A stretch of 64,000 bases of DNA. It comes from Chlorokybus atmophyticus (Eukaryota > Streptophyta > Chlorokybophyceae > Chlorokybales > Chlorokybaceae). Made by a program: the position numbers and the translations under genes. Under the pieces are notes generated by a model that ran no database searches, was not told the DNA's origin, and saw only the letters and a program-made list of their open reading frames with translations. The stretch covers positions 1,202,588-1,266,587 of the forward strand of contig RHPI01001037.1 of NCBI GenBank assembly GCA_009103225.1, given 5' to 3'. This document shows, in pieces, positions 50,993 through 60,953 of the stretch. Every line of letters starts with the position of its first letter. The first letter of the stretch is position 1.

Positions 50993-51614
50993 GGTGGTCT
51001 GTCAGGCGGACTCCCTCCCTTCAGTTGCCAGTAGTAGGGGAGCAGGCTAGCCTCAGCAGCCCTCACTGCCGCCACAGTTGCCAGCAGCGCCGCCTCCACG
51101 CACCTTCCAGCTCTATGGCATGCACTGTGCTCTGCTGCTCTGCTACGACTGGCGCTAGGCCTAAGCCTTACTCTGCACCAGCAGCAGAGTAGTGCATGCT
51201 TCCATGCAAGGCTCGCAGGCATGTGCCATCGACCCCGCCATTTCCAGGACGCAGCGATGCCAGTAGCCTGCTGCCAGAATAGCCAGTAGCCTACTGGCAC
51301 TTGGGCTGCCAAGCTATTAAGACGCTGACAAGACGTTAGGTTGACCAACGTTAAGGTTTGGGCTTGTGTCGTTTAGGCAACGGCAGTGCATTGAGCTTTG
51401 CGCACTGCCGGCGGCGGTGGCGGAGGCGGCGGCGGCGGTTGTGACGGGAGGAGACGGTGTAGCTACGAGTATGTAACATACTGTATGTTACAGCATGTTG
51501 TTGGTGTTTGCAGAATTAGAACAGTCGTGTTCAGCTGTGTGCTGACACGCTGAGGTGCGGGCGGTTAGGAACCAACACAGGCGAGCACTGCCTGTAACAT
51601 GTGTCTCCACCGCT
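50993..51614. promoter_or_regulatory. Divergent promoter region, REC8/IMP2
   Basis: There are 622 bases between start codons. A GC-rich block with repeated GGCGGC words (51409-51437) lies closer to IMP2, followed by ACATACTGTATGT, a short palindrome at about 51476-51488. No TATA box is obvious. A meiotic gene and a housekeeping gene share this space, so true co-regulation is doubtful. Confidence 0.4.
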
Positions 51615-52751
51615 ATGGCCTGGAGTTTTGTGAAGCGCATGGCTTTCCTTACGCCCATTTGCATGTTTCTCAACGACACTGTGGCGTCCATGAAGGTAAG
51701 CTAACAAGCGTGGATGGGTTTTGATTAATTCGCAGGTGTTGCAAGGTCAAAGCTTGCCATCCAAAACCACAGTTTCATACGGTTTGCTGATGACAGAGAT
51801 CAGTTCATCAGTGGTGTATGCTACAAAGGCAGTGTTTTGTTGGCCACAAAGTCATTATGCGTGTGCATCATTTGAAGTTGGTTGTTGATGAGTGTCGGGG
51901 GTGATGTTCATTTGCTTCGTGTGCCGTACTACACATCACGTCATAGGTACTACTTGTGTCGATGCGCACTCTGCACCACGGTGTCCCAGGTTCAAGTGTA
52001 GCAACCCTGTGATTGAGGCTGTGCATGTTTGCTCTGTTATTTCAACACAGAACCGCTCTGCAGGGTATTACAGGTCGCAGCATGCAACCCACACTGAACC
52101 CTCCAAATGCTCAGCAGCCTGATCGCGTGCTGCTGGAGCGGTTATCAGCGCGTGCTTGCCAGTACAGACGCGGGGATGTGATTGTGCTGAGGTACGAGCA
52201 GTAGTTGTTGTTCGTTGGTTGCAAATGCTGCTCTGGCAAGGGAGCGGACTTGTTGCAAGCAGACACCGTTTGTTGTTGTAGCACGGCCATCACTTAACTA
52301 TAACTGCCAACTACTTCAGGTCGCCTGAAGAGCCACACTTGACACTCGTCAAGCGCATGATTGCGCTGGAAGGCGACTGGGTGACGGTGCCAGGCAAGGG
52401 CGATATTGAGCGTGTGCCAAAAGGCCATTGCTGGGTTGAAGGAGACAATGCTGCAAACAGCTCAGACTCAAACCACTATGGACCGGTGAGTCACTCACGA
52501 GGGTCTTCGTGAACATATGCTTGTGTGCGCTGCGCATGCAAGTTCCAGTTCTATGTTGCCTAGTTGCCTGGAAGCACTGCATCCCTTTCAGCTGACAACC
52601 AGCTGCATGCTAGGTGCCATTGGCGTTGATTGAGGGTCGAGTGACGCACATCATCTGGCCTCTAGATCGGATTGGCAGAGTCCAAAGCAAGGTGCCTGAG
52701 GGGCGCGTTATGTTCCAAAGCAACACGCGCACCTGGCATAGACGATCTTGA
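51615..52751 (+). CDS. IMP2: Mitochondrial inner membrane protease subunit 2
   Basis: Four exons: 51615-51695, 52064-52191, 52320-52485 and 52614-52751, 170 residues ending in TGA. It belongs to the type I signal peptidase (S26) family and removes presequences from proteins sorted to the intermembrane space. A short hydrophobic N-terminal segment (MAFLTPICMFLNDTV) fits the membrane anchor. The catalytic Ser33 lies in GRSMQPTLNP and the catalytic Lys81 in LVKRMIALEGDWV. The family's GHCWVEGDN and DSNHYGPVPLALIEGRVTHI follow, then WPLDRIGRV. The length matches IMP2/IMMP2L better than IMP1. The first junction (SMK to GITGRS) is one residue shorter than usual. Confidence 0.92.
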
Positions 52752-53897
52752 CGCACCAGCTGTCCACTTTATGTATTCGCACATGCACAGAGCTCCAGTT
52801 ATCTTATGACGTAATGGGCTGCCTTGTTGTGGTAGTATGCAAATATTCAGTGGGCTAGCCATAATGAGCGGCTGCTGTCACCGCTCTTGTACATACAGCA
52901 CGCTTAGCCGTTTTTACCAGGGGTAGGCTTTACTATGAGGGAAATGCACCAGTTGTGAAGGTTGAGGTACCTGATAGATTGAATGATTAATGGTAGGCGC
53001 TGTCTCCCAACTCAGGTTCGCTAGTCCTGCTTTTACTTGACCATGAGTTGCATGACACCTGCAAACGTGTTTGAAGCATGTGCAAACCATGCAAGGCTTA
53101 CTTCACCAAGCCCTTGTGTACTGTTGTAACTGTGACCTGATTGAATCGTACATATACAAGATGCAATGCGCAGACATCCTGATGACATGGAAGGTAGTGG
53201 TAGTACAAAGCAATTGCTAAGCACAGACTCACACGCACGTGGAGGTGCAAACCTAAGAAATAACTACAATGACCACTACAATCGCCCTGTTGCTGTCAAC
53301 TTGCCCTGACCTTTCGTGGCTACAGTTGACAGGCTGGGCAAGGTGGCAGACGCGGCTTTTGCTATGCTGCTAGATAAGGTGGTGAGACCCCCGGTGGTGG
53401 TTGATATCGCTGCAGCTCCAGCCGGATCCATCCTGGCAGACGGGCCAGAAGGTTGATACCTGTACAGACCACGATCCCGTTGTTGTGCTTGCGTACGCGG
53501 GCCTCATGTCTGTTGCTGAGCCTGGGAGAGAGGTGCCGTGCGGGGGATACCGCACAGCGGGTAAGGCGGAGGTTGTTGCGAACGGCTGGTAGGTTGGGGT
53601 GGCAGTGGCTGGCAAGGGTTGGTAGGATGTTGATGTTGAAGGTGTCGCCGTCGGCAGTTGTGTTGTACTCATCGTAGTGGTCCCTGTTGGCCAAGCGCTC
53701 GACATGGGGAACTGCATAGAGCTGGACATGGCAGATCTTATGCGGCTTAGCTGTGCATTATTCACTTGAGTGTGGAGCCACCTGCCACAACATTCAGACG
53801 GTGAGCGTCATGTCAAGAAGCACCATGTGCCCAAGTTTTAGTAATTATGCAGTGGAACAGTACAATGCGCATACTGTATCATCTGCGCATTGGACTG
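52752..53897. other. Intergenic; an open frame rich in Pro/Thr/Ser lies near 53370-53770
   Basis: No gene is confidently recognised. A minus-strand open frame (about 53370-53765, no ATG at its head) is Thr/Ser/Pro-rich. On the opposite strand, a short frame ending at about 53457 reads RPPVVVDIAAAPAGS. Either could be a stray exon; neither matches a family. Confidence 0.3.
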
Positions 53898-54744
53898 TCA
53901 AAGCTGCATTGCTTCCTCTAGCTTGGCATTGAGGTCATCCTCCTGCTTATGCAACTGGTTACCGCTTGGCCGCAAAATGCACAACACGTTCATACTCTGC
54001 GCTCTGCAATCAGAACCAGCGCATTTGCAAGCACCTTTGCCCTGAGGGAGTCATTGTCAGCCAATTGTGTATCCAGCTCCTGCTTCAAGTGCGATGCGTC
54101 AAGTGCGGCCTTGTCAATCATCGCCTGGCGCTCAGTGAGCAGATGCTCTTGCTGAGCATTCACTGCTGTCTTGAGCTTCAGCTTTGACTAGTTTGCACGC
54201 AAGTCCATCCGCACATGGCAGGGATTACCTTTCCATCTTAGCATGGGTTTATCAAGAGACAACAACATCCAAAGTCCCAAAACAGCGCCCAATAAACAAA
54301 GTTTGAGACCCACCTGAAGACGTTTAATGCTTGCGCAACGAGCATAGTTGTGTGGCACCACAAATGATAGCAACCATGCCTTACCTTTTCCCTTGCATCT
54401 GCCAACTGATTCGCATGCTGCGACTTCAACTCGCTAATTGTGCGGCTGCTAGCTTCGTGCAACTCGCAAAACTCCCTATGTTTGTGGAGTCATCAATGGT
54501 GTAAAAACCAATCTATGAAGCTGTCAACAACTTACTGCTCATCACACGGAATTTTCCGCGGACCAGCCCTGGTCCGCACGTACGAACTAGTGTCAAATTG
54601 CCCGGGCGGCTTGGGGTCCGGACTAGGGTCGCCCGCCTTGGTCTGCGCGCGGGGACTAGGGCTGGTCCAACAGTATGTAATTGTCCCACGGTCCCCGAGA
54701 ACCGGCAAGCCCTAGGCCTTCAAGACATTGCCGCTCAGGGCGCC

Positions 54745-57709
54745 ATGGTGACACGGGCTGCAAACCAGCATAGGTTGAAGGAGCAGGATTATCAATCAAA
54801 AATTGAGAAGACGATTATGTCCATGCTGCGCCATGGTTTGAATGAGAGCAAGCGGCATTGGTTGACTGAAAAACAGTTAGCTGCCGCGCGCACCAATGTT
54901 CAAAACGCCCGAAATACAGCTGTACAGTGGCAGGCTGAGCAATAGGATCTGCAGCAATGGAATAAGGAGGATTGGGAGACATGCCGGCTACGCATCAACG
55001 CCATCACTAAGCGTAGGCGACAACAGCAAGATCTTTGGATTGAAGAGCAGATGAAGACCATTCCTTTCCAGGATCTAGGGTGGCTTGAGAATTACAAGTC
55101 CTTGCGCGCATACCTCATTTACAAGTGGGCGTGCAACCATCCTTGGCCATCCAGTGCTGCTGCTGCTCCTGGTTTGACTTCTCGTGCTGCTGCTGCTTCT
55201 GGGGCTACGGCTACCTCTAGCAATCCTTCTCAAGCTGCTTTTACTGCTGCTCTTGCCCCTGCTCTTGCTGCTGCTGCTGCTGCACTTGCAGCATTGGGAG
55301 GGGTTTCGGGGCGACCTCCAGTTCATCCAGTCTTTTCAGACAGGCCACCACAAGGAAGCGCAGAGAAGGATGCCATAGACAGTGGCCATCCAACCGCTGG
55401 AGGAACTCCAGGCGGTGCTTCTGAGGGTCATGCAAGCGGCAGTGGCGATGACCCTGCTGGTGGTGATGAATTTGCTGAAGGTGATTAGCATGGAGACGGC
55501 AGTGGTGATGAACCCAGCGATCCTGAAAGCAGCAGTCATAAAGGCATCAGTCATAAAAGCAGCGATGATGACAGCAACATTGAAGGCGACAACGATGCTC
55601 GTAAGAAGTTGGAAGCCAATATTGCGACTGCATGTTCAGGAGTCGCCAATGCCAGCAACATAGCCAAGTTGGTGGAAGGCTTTGTCCTGATACTCCACCA
55701 GCAAGTGCCCCAACTTCGGGTAACCCTTGGCCAAAGTCAGCATTAGTCAGCTTATGGCTACATGTGTGTCATAGGCCGCACTGTCTTGTTTGTGCTCTGA
55801 CTTGGTTTTCAATGCAGCAACACCTAGAAGAGGCGTCTACCAGCACACAGGCCATTGCATCCGCCAACGCTGATGTTAAGCGCATCCATGCAGTGAAAGT
55901 ATCAGCCGCTCATGCAGCTGCTGCCAAGGCCAGCCAAGAGCATGCAGAGTTGCTGAAAAAGGAGCAAAAGGCCGGAGAGGAGGCCGGGGGGCGCATACAA
56001 GAGCTAGGGGCGGCTCTTGCACAGCAAAAGGAAGCGAGAGAGGAGGCCGCGGGGCGCATATTACAGCCAGCGCGTACAACGGCTGCAACAAACTTTGCAG
56101 TAGTTGGGAGCAATCAATGCTCGGCGTGCAGAGCTGGTGAGGGAAGAAGCTGAACATCGGCGCGCTGAACACCCTGTCTTGATAGAGCACCTCACCCGCT
56201 GCAAGCGGATTGAAGATGACGTTAAGGCTGCCTTCATCAGGATCAGCGAGTTGGATAAAGACTTAATGCTGGCCTCTGAGGAGCAGGCTGCTGCAAAGCA
56301 GCGTGAGGATGCACTGGCGCAGCAGGCCACTAATGCACAGCTACTGGCCGCTTCCACTCAGAAGTAGCGTGAGGATGCAGCGCAAGAGTTAGTTGCCACC
56401 ACTGCTGAGCGGGACCGCCTACGACAATAGTGGGCAACAGCTAAAAAAGCCAGGAAAAAGCAGCAGGACCTTCTTGATTAGCTTCAGCAGCAGCCCTCCG
56501 TTTAAGCACAAAAGCTCCAGCACAGGTTGACGTCCTTAATGCACGACTTCGGCAGGCGAATCAAGACTCCACTCGAAAGATGAGTGAGGACGCGCTTCAA
56601 CACAAGCTGTTGGGGACCAATTCGAAGGGGAGCATCAAGTCGTTGCACGCTTGGAGGAGATGCTGAGCTTGCGTGAGCGCGTGCGCAAAGCCGAGGAGGC
56701 CGCTCAAATGGAGCACGACGCCGCGCAGAAGCTCTTACCAAAGCCAGCTTCAGCAAATGGCCTCCATACAGCAGAAGGCGCTTGAGGATGCAAACCGCCT
56801 ACGAGAGCAGAATGCCAACCTGCTTGAGCGCCTGCGCAAAGCCGAGGAGGCCACGCTGAAGCAGCAGTGGACGGCAGCAGGAAGCGAAGCTACAAGAGGA
56901 GAACCTGCGCTTGAAGGATTGCATGAACCAATTCGCGGAGTCCAAGAAAGGCCTCTTTTCAGCAATAGACGACCTTAAAGGACAACTCGACAAGCAGGCC
57001 ACTCAATTAGAGGCTAGGTGCAAGCTGCAAGTAGACGTTGACTCCCTTGAGTGACGAGAGGGACCGCTTGCAAAGGGTGTTGAGCAAAACAGAGGAGGCT
57101 AGGCGGCGGCTGATTGCGAATAGTAAGAAACCTGCAACCATGGCGGACCCCGAGTTGAAGAAGGTTCAGGACGAGCTCAACAAATGTAAAAAGACATGTG
57201 CTGTGATCCTTGAACTTCTCAGTTACACACAGAATGAGCTCGACATAGCAAATCGGAAACTGCCCGTGCCTACTGTAGACACGGTTGCTGCTGATGTCGT
57301 CCATAAACCGCTCATCTAAACACAGAAGGAGCTTGAAGACACAAAGCGGCGCTTGGCTGCACTAGAGGCTCCCTCCACGTCCGCACTACCGCCAGAAGCT
57401 GAACTGCAAGAGAAATTCATTGAACAGCAAAGGGAGAACTATCAACTTGATAGGCGGGTCATGAAACTAGAAGTTGACCTGGAGCTCGTGGAAAAACAGC
57501 AAATTTACATGGAAGGCGTGCTGGTTGATGAGTGGATGCGGGTTGTGGTGGAGGACTTCCTGGCTGAAAGTCCCGACGCGCGGGCATATTCCTTGAGTGA
57601 AAAAGGAGCGCAGACTACCCAGCGCATACAACAGTACTTGCGAGGTTGGCAAGAGCTCATTGCTCTAGAGCTTACGGTCTGTATACAAGCTCGCGATGCT
57701 TGGGTGTAA
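54745..57709 (+). pseudogene. Degenerate coiled-coil open frames inside the element
   Basis: From the ATG at 54745 a long plus-strand coding region can be followed with frame changes. It runs through VTRAANQHRLKEQDYQSK, KTIPFQDLGWLENYKSL, an Ala/Ser-rich stretch (about 55150-55300), then coiled coils to about 57709 (ending IQARDAWV). It is broken by in-frame stops at 54943 (TAG), 56365 (TAG), 56428 (TAG), 56479 (TAG), 56503 (TAA) and 57317 (TAA), and by frameshifts. Several stops stand where Gln is expected: KQRED in one internal repeat corresponds to K-stop-RED in the next. I do not recognise the protein. It could be an accessory protein of the transposon or a captured host gene. Confidence 0.5.
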
Positions 57710-58195
57710 CAGCCTGGACCCTTTTCCATATTTTAATGCATAATATGTGTTTTACCCTTTCTGGGCTTAATACGCGAGGGGCAGAAGCCTGCACTTATAC
57801 AGTTCTTTAGATTTGGTAAATCATGAACAAAATGCCTGGTTATTAACCTGCTTAGTTTTGGTGCTGGTATAAATAGGAAAACCCTGTGTAATACAACCAA
57901 CTTTGCTTTCTGCTCTCTGCTGTGAGTATATTGGTGTATGCTTGAGAGAGGCGTGATCCAAGGCACACTGCTGCGTTCTTGCTTGGTGTGAGAAGTAGTA
58001 GTGTTCGTGTGCGTGTGCGCGCTCAACGCATGCGTATGCGCGAGGGAAGGTTCCGGTGTGAAGACTGTGCTAAGTGTGCACACGTGTGTTGTATGACTTG
58101 TGTGCTGTGTATGTGAGCACGAGCATCGTTACACTGGGCGCAGAGGAACAATCCAGAGACGCGAGACACTTAGTTAGGACAGTGATCCCGCTGCA

Positions 58196-58399
58196 CTGTG
58201 TAACATAATTCAAAACACAGCGCACCATTACCTCCGTGACATCAATCAACGGCTAGCGGAGAATGGGCTCCCTTTGTACGCCAACACTTTGGAGGCGTTT
58301 GAGGCTCTGCAGCCGAGCCTCACTTATGTGCGCATAGGCTGCAACTATCCCAACTGGTCTATTACACAGATACAAACACACGCACTTCACAAACACGTA
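58196..58399 (+). pseudogene. Exon-like coding segment inside the element
   Basis: An open stretch reads NIIQNTAHHYLRDINQRL, then NGLPLYANTLEAFEALQPS, then HALHKH before GTAAAT. Codon composition looks coding and it ends at a plausible donor. No family is recognised, and the 5' boundary is unclear. Confidence 0.3.
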
Positions 58400-58699
58400 A
58401 ATGTAAGTGCAAACATACTTTTGCTGCCTAGCTGCCCATACATGCGGTAGTGGTTGAATTTCATTCGCCGTCCATTACTTCTACCCCTTTCAGTCCATGC
58501 AAAGCTGCTCCTGCTGCTCCCTTGCCTTGGCCAGTCGAGCTTTGTTTGGGTTGAGAAAGGGTCCTCAAACTGGTCGCTCGCGGCTGTGTTAGCCACGCAT
58601 ACGCCTTGCCTCCTCCCCTCAGCTTTCTTCAGGTAGTTGACTGCCACATGACTGTCAGACCGCACCTCTTTAACAGCAATCACCCAAGGGGGTGGGTCA

Positions 58700-59098
58700 T
58701 CAGTCATTGTCATCTTTATTGAGTGTGGGATAAGATGCATCAAACAAGTACTTGCATGTGGGAGAGACAGGTAGGCGCTGAGGAACAGGCATGCTGAGCG
58801 CGGCCAACAGTTTATCCACGGCGGCAATATCTGTTGGCAGCTTATCCGCGACAGGGCTGTGCGTCATTGTGTCGCTTATAAGGCTGGCGATGTCATCTCG
58901 CAACTGCTCCTGTTCAAAAGGAACCTCCAAGGCTTGCTTGACAATAGAATTTATCTGGCCAAAGATGAGCTTTATAATCTTATTGACAAGAGCAAACTGG
59001 ACACCAGAATCTTTCATGGCTGTTACGTTCCTTAGGTAGATATCCAGCCACTTTTTGTAGCAGTCTCTGATGGTGGTTAGCCGAGCTCGGGAGGTTGA
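58700..59098 (-). pseudogene. Exon-like frame inside the element, minus strand
   Basis: After a CTAG acceptor-like end, the frame runs without a stop for about 130 codons: RDCYKKWLDIYLRNV, then QFALVNKIIKLIFGQINSI, then DDIASLISDTMTH, ending LNKDDND and TGA. The helical, coding-like character is clear but no family is recognised. It is a candidate for the element's own second gene, transcribed toward the plus-strand frames. Confidence 0.35.
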
Positions 59099-59336
59099 CT
59101 AGGGGGAATAGGTGGTGCCCACTTGCGGCAATTGCCAGGTCAAGTGCACGATGCGCCCTTGCAACTGCTTCGTCCACTATCTATGATGACAGAGCTTGGT
59201 TAAACAGCAAGCGATAAGCACCAATCCATGTCACCACGCTATCATAAAGAACAAGCAAGACTCACGCGTGCATGGCTGTGTAAAAAACCGGACTGACCAG
59301 TGCCTATGAGATGACATGTGATGTTAGCCTTTAGGT

Positions 59337-59500
59337 CACAGCAATGGACGGCATAAGTCGTAGGCACTGGATAGTGCCTACGAGTTATGCCTTCCATTGC
59401 TGTGTTTATGACCTTAGGTCAGCAATGGATTGCGTAAGTCGTAGACACTGGACAGTGCCTATGAGACTTTAAGCCGCAGCAATGGATTGCATAGGTCATA
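59337..59500. repeat. Hairpin and diverged copies of one unit
   Basis: A 68-base near-perfect hairpin (59337-59404) has arms starting CACAGCAATGGACGGCATAA with an AGTGCC centre. Two partial copies of the unit (AGCAATGGATTGC...GACACTGGACAGTGCCTA) follow to about 59500, and AGTGCCTATGAGA also appears near 59298. This is a small array of inverted units inside the element. It is not a CRISPR: the spacing and unit length are irregular. Confidence 0.7.
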
Positions 59501-60953
59501 TACCGCACTGCTTACCATGCCGCGGCATCCACCGGCAGTGCGGTTGCAGATAACTTGACGCTGCTGCTGCTCGCTCTCCATGACCAAATGGCTCGTCGAT
59601 AAATGAGCCACCTCCAGCTTCAGCAGCCGGTAACAGAGGGGAATGTGAAGTGGATAGCTGGCCAGCGGTTGCAGGGGGGTGAGCAGCAGGCTGAGTTACT
59701 GAAGCTGGCCTGCAGGGAGTCATATTAGGCGCTTAACAACTGCTGTCAAAAATTCTTTGCTAGCCGTGTCACAAACAACCAGGCTTGAGAGCTAGCTAGT
59801 GGGGGCAAGGATGTCACCTGAGTGAGGGGTCTGCCTGCCCATCCACTTCCATTGGGGACGCGTTGTCACCAGCGGGGCCCCTACTAGCCAAAAGTTGGGA
59901 CACTAAAGCTTCTCTGTGGCAAGAGCTTGCTCTTTTTGACTCAAGTCCTTCTGACGCATGAGACCTTGCATTGCGTTGACAACCAACTTGGAACGCTGCT
60001 TCCGCTTGCGCAAAGCTGCAAGGTTGACTGCAGGTAGCTTGAGTTCAATAAACCTGTGGAATCATTCAGCGATATCAGCTGCTTTTTGGTCAGCCATGCT
60101 GGGTGCATGCGTACTACCCACGAAAATAGCTGCTCGAAAGATTATCGCCGCCGCCGCCGCCCAAAACCCTAGCAAATGGACACGGGACCATGCAGCCCAG
60201 TGCCTGCTACTCGTTTAGCATTAGTACACGTGACTTTGGATGCAAAAGGACCAGGTGAGATGTGTCATCGTGCCCAGGCAAGATACCAAACAACCTGGTC
60301 CAGGTTGCTGCCAATGTACCGCTCCGATTTTGGTCCGTAATCTTCATGAGCCAGTGCTTGACAGTTGTCGAGTGCTGATCCGGGACCATGCATGGTCTAC
60401 GAGGGCGGCTTACAACCGTACCAGTGCAGCATGGTTTTAGCTCATGCAAACCATGATTGGTCCGTACATTACAAGCGTTCTTTACCAGTGCTGCCCTGGC
60501 TCATAGGCTGCTGGGCTTATGACCAGCTTTGGGCTTACTACTCAGGCCGCTTGCTGACCAGTGCTGTACCGGTTTACAAGCCGCGGAACACCCGACCAGC
60601 CCTAGTCCATTCATTTGGACCATATCGGCGGGCTCCGGGGCCGGACCACCGGTGCTCCAATCACGCCGGACCAGTTGCGGCACTGGTACGCTAAGCCGCG
60701 CCAGACATGGTCTGCGCGCCACCTCCGACAAGTCCGCGCGTAAAAACCCCTGTGTCAATGCGCGCGCACTCGGCACTCGTCGACTTTAGAGACTGCTGCG
60801 TGCGTGCAAGGTTGGACTTGAGCTCCTGGCTTGTGGACTGCAAGGCACCTGCAGTGAGCACACAAAGCGCAGAGCAGAAGACTTTTTATGGTCAATTAAC
60901 CTCGCCTTCTCTTCGTTGAGCTGCCCCACAAGGTACTGCTTGATAGTCTGTGC

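Larger units (their letters stand above)
54545..60754. mobile_element. 6.2-kb DNA transposon-like element with TCA target-site duplication
   Basis: The element starts CACGGAATTTTCCGCGGAC and ends with the complement of CACAGGGGTTTTTACGCGCG; both ends begin CAC and share TTTT and GCGGAC. It is flanked by TCA on both sides (54542-54544 and 60755-60757). CAC...GTG ends with a 3-bp duplication are typical of CACTA/EnSpm elements, so that class is suggested. Subterminal regions (54.55-54.72 and 60.24-60.75 kb) are full of GGACCAG/CTGGTCC words, including the inverted repeat GCGGACCAGCCCTGGTCCGC at 558-577 of the 54-kb coordinate. No DDE transposase was recognised inside. The interior holds degenerate coiled-coil frames on the plus strand and an exon-like frame on the minus strand. 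Confidence 0.65.
53898..60953 (-). pseudogene. Coiled-coil protein gene split by a transposon-like insertion
   Basis: The 3' exons of a minus-strand gene encode a heptad-rich coiled coil. Exons are 60906-60953 (AQTIKQYLVGQLNEEK), then an exon now in two parts (60755-60837 and 54536-54544), then 54385-54475 (ELHEASSRTISELKSQH), 53996-54187 (QQEHLLTERQAMIDKAALD) and 53898-53954 (LHKQEDDLNAKLEEAMQL, TGA). Counting the direct repeat TCA once, the broken exon is 89 bases long and its phases fit both neighbours exactly, giving 159 codons without a stop. So the 6210-bp element sits inside an exon. The first intron would use a GC donor (AAG then GCGAGG). Upstream exons beyond 60953 were not resolved. 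The function is unknown. Confidence 0.65.

Noticed and set aside
54943-57319. TAG/TAA read as glutamine (reassigned code, as in some ulvophyte algae)
   Set aside because: REC8 and METTL18 end in TAG, and RTCA and ACR in TAA, at the correct family ends, so the host code is standard.
59337-59500. CRISPR-like array
   Set aside because: The units are themselves inverted repeats, unequal in length and spacing, in a eukaryotic genome.
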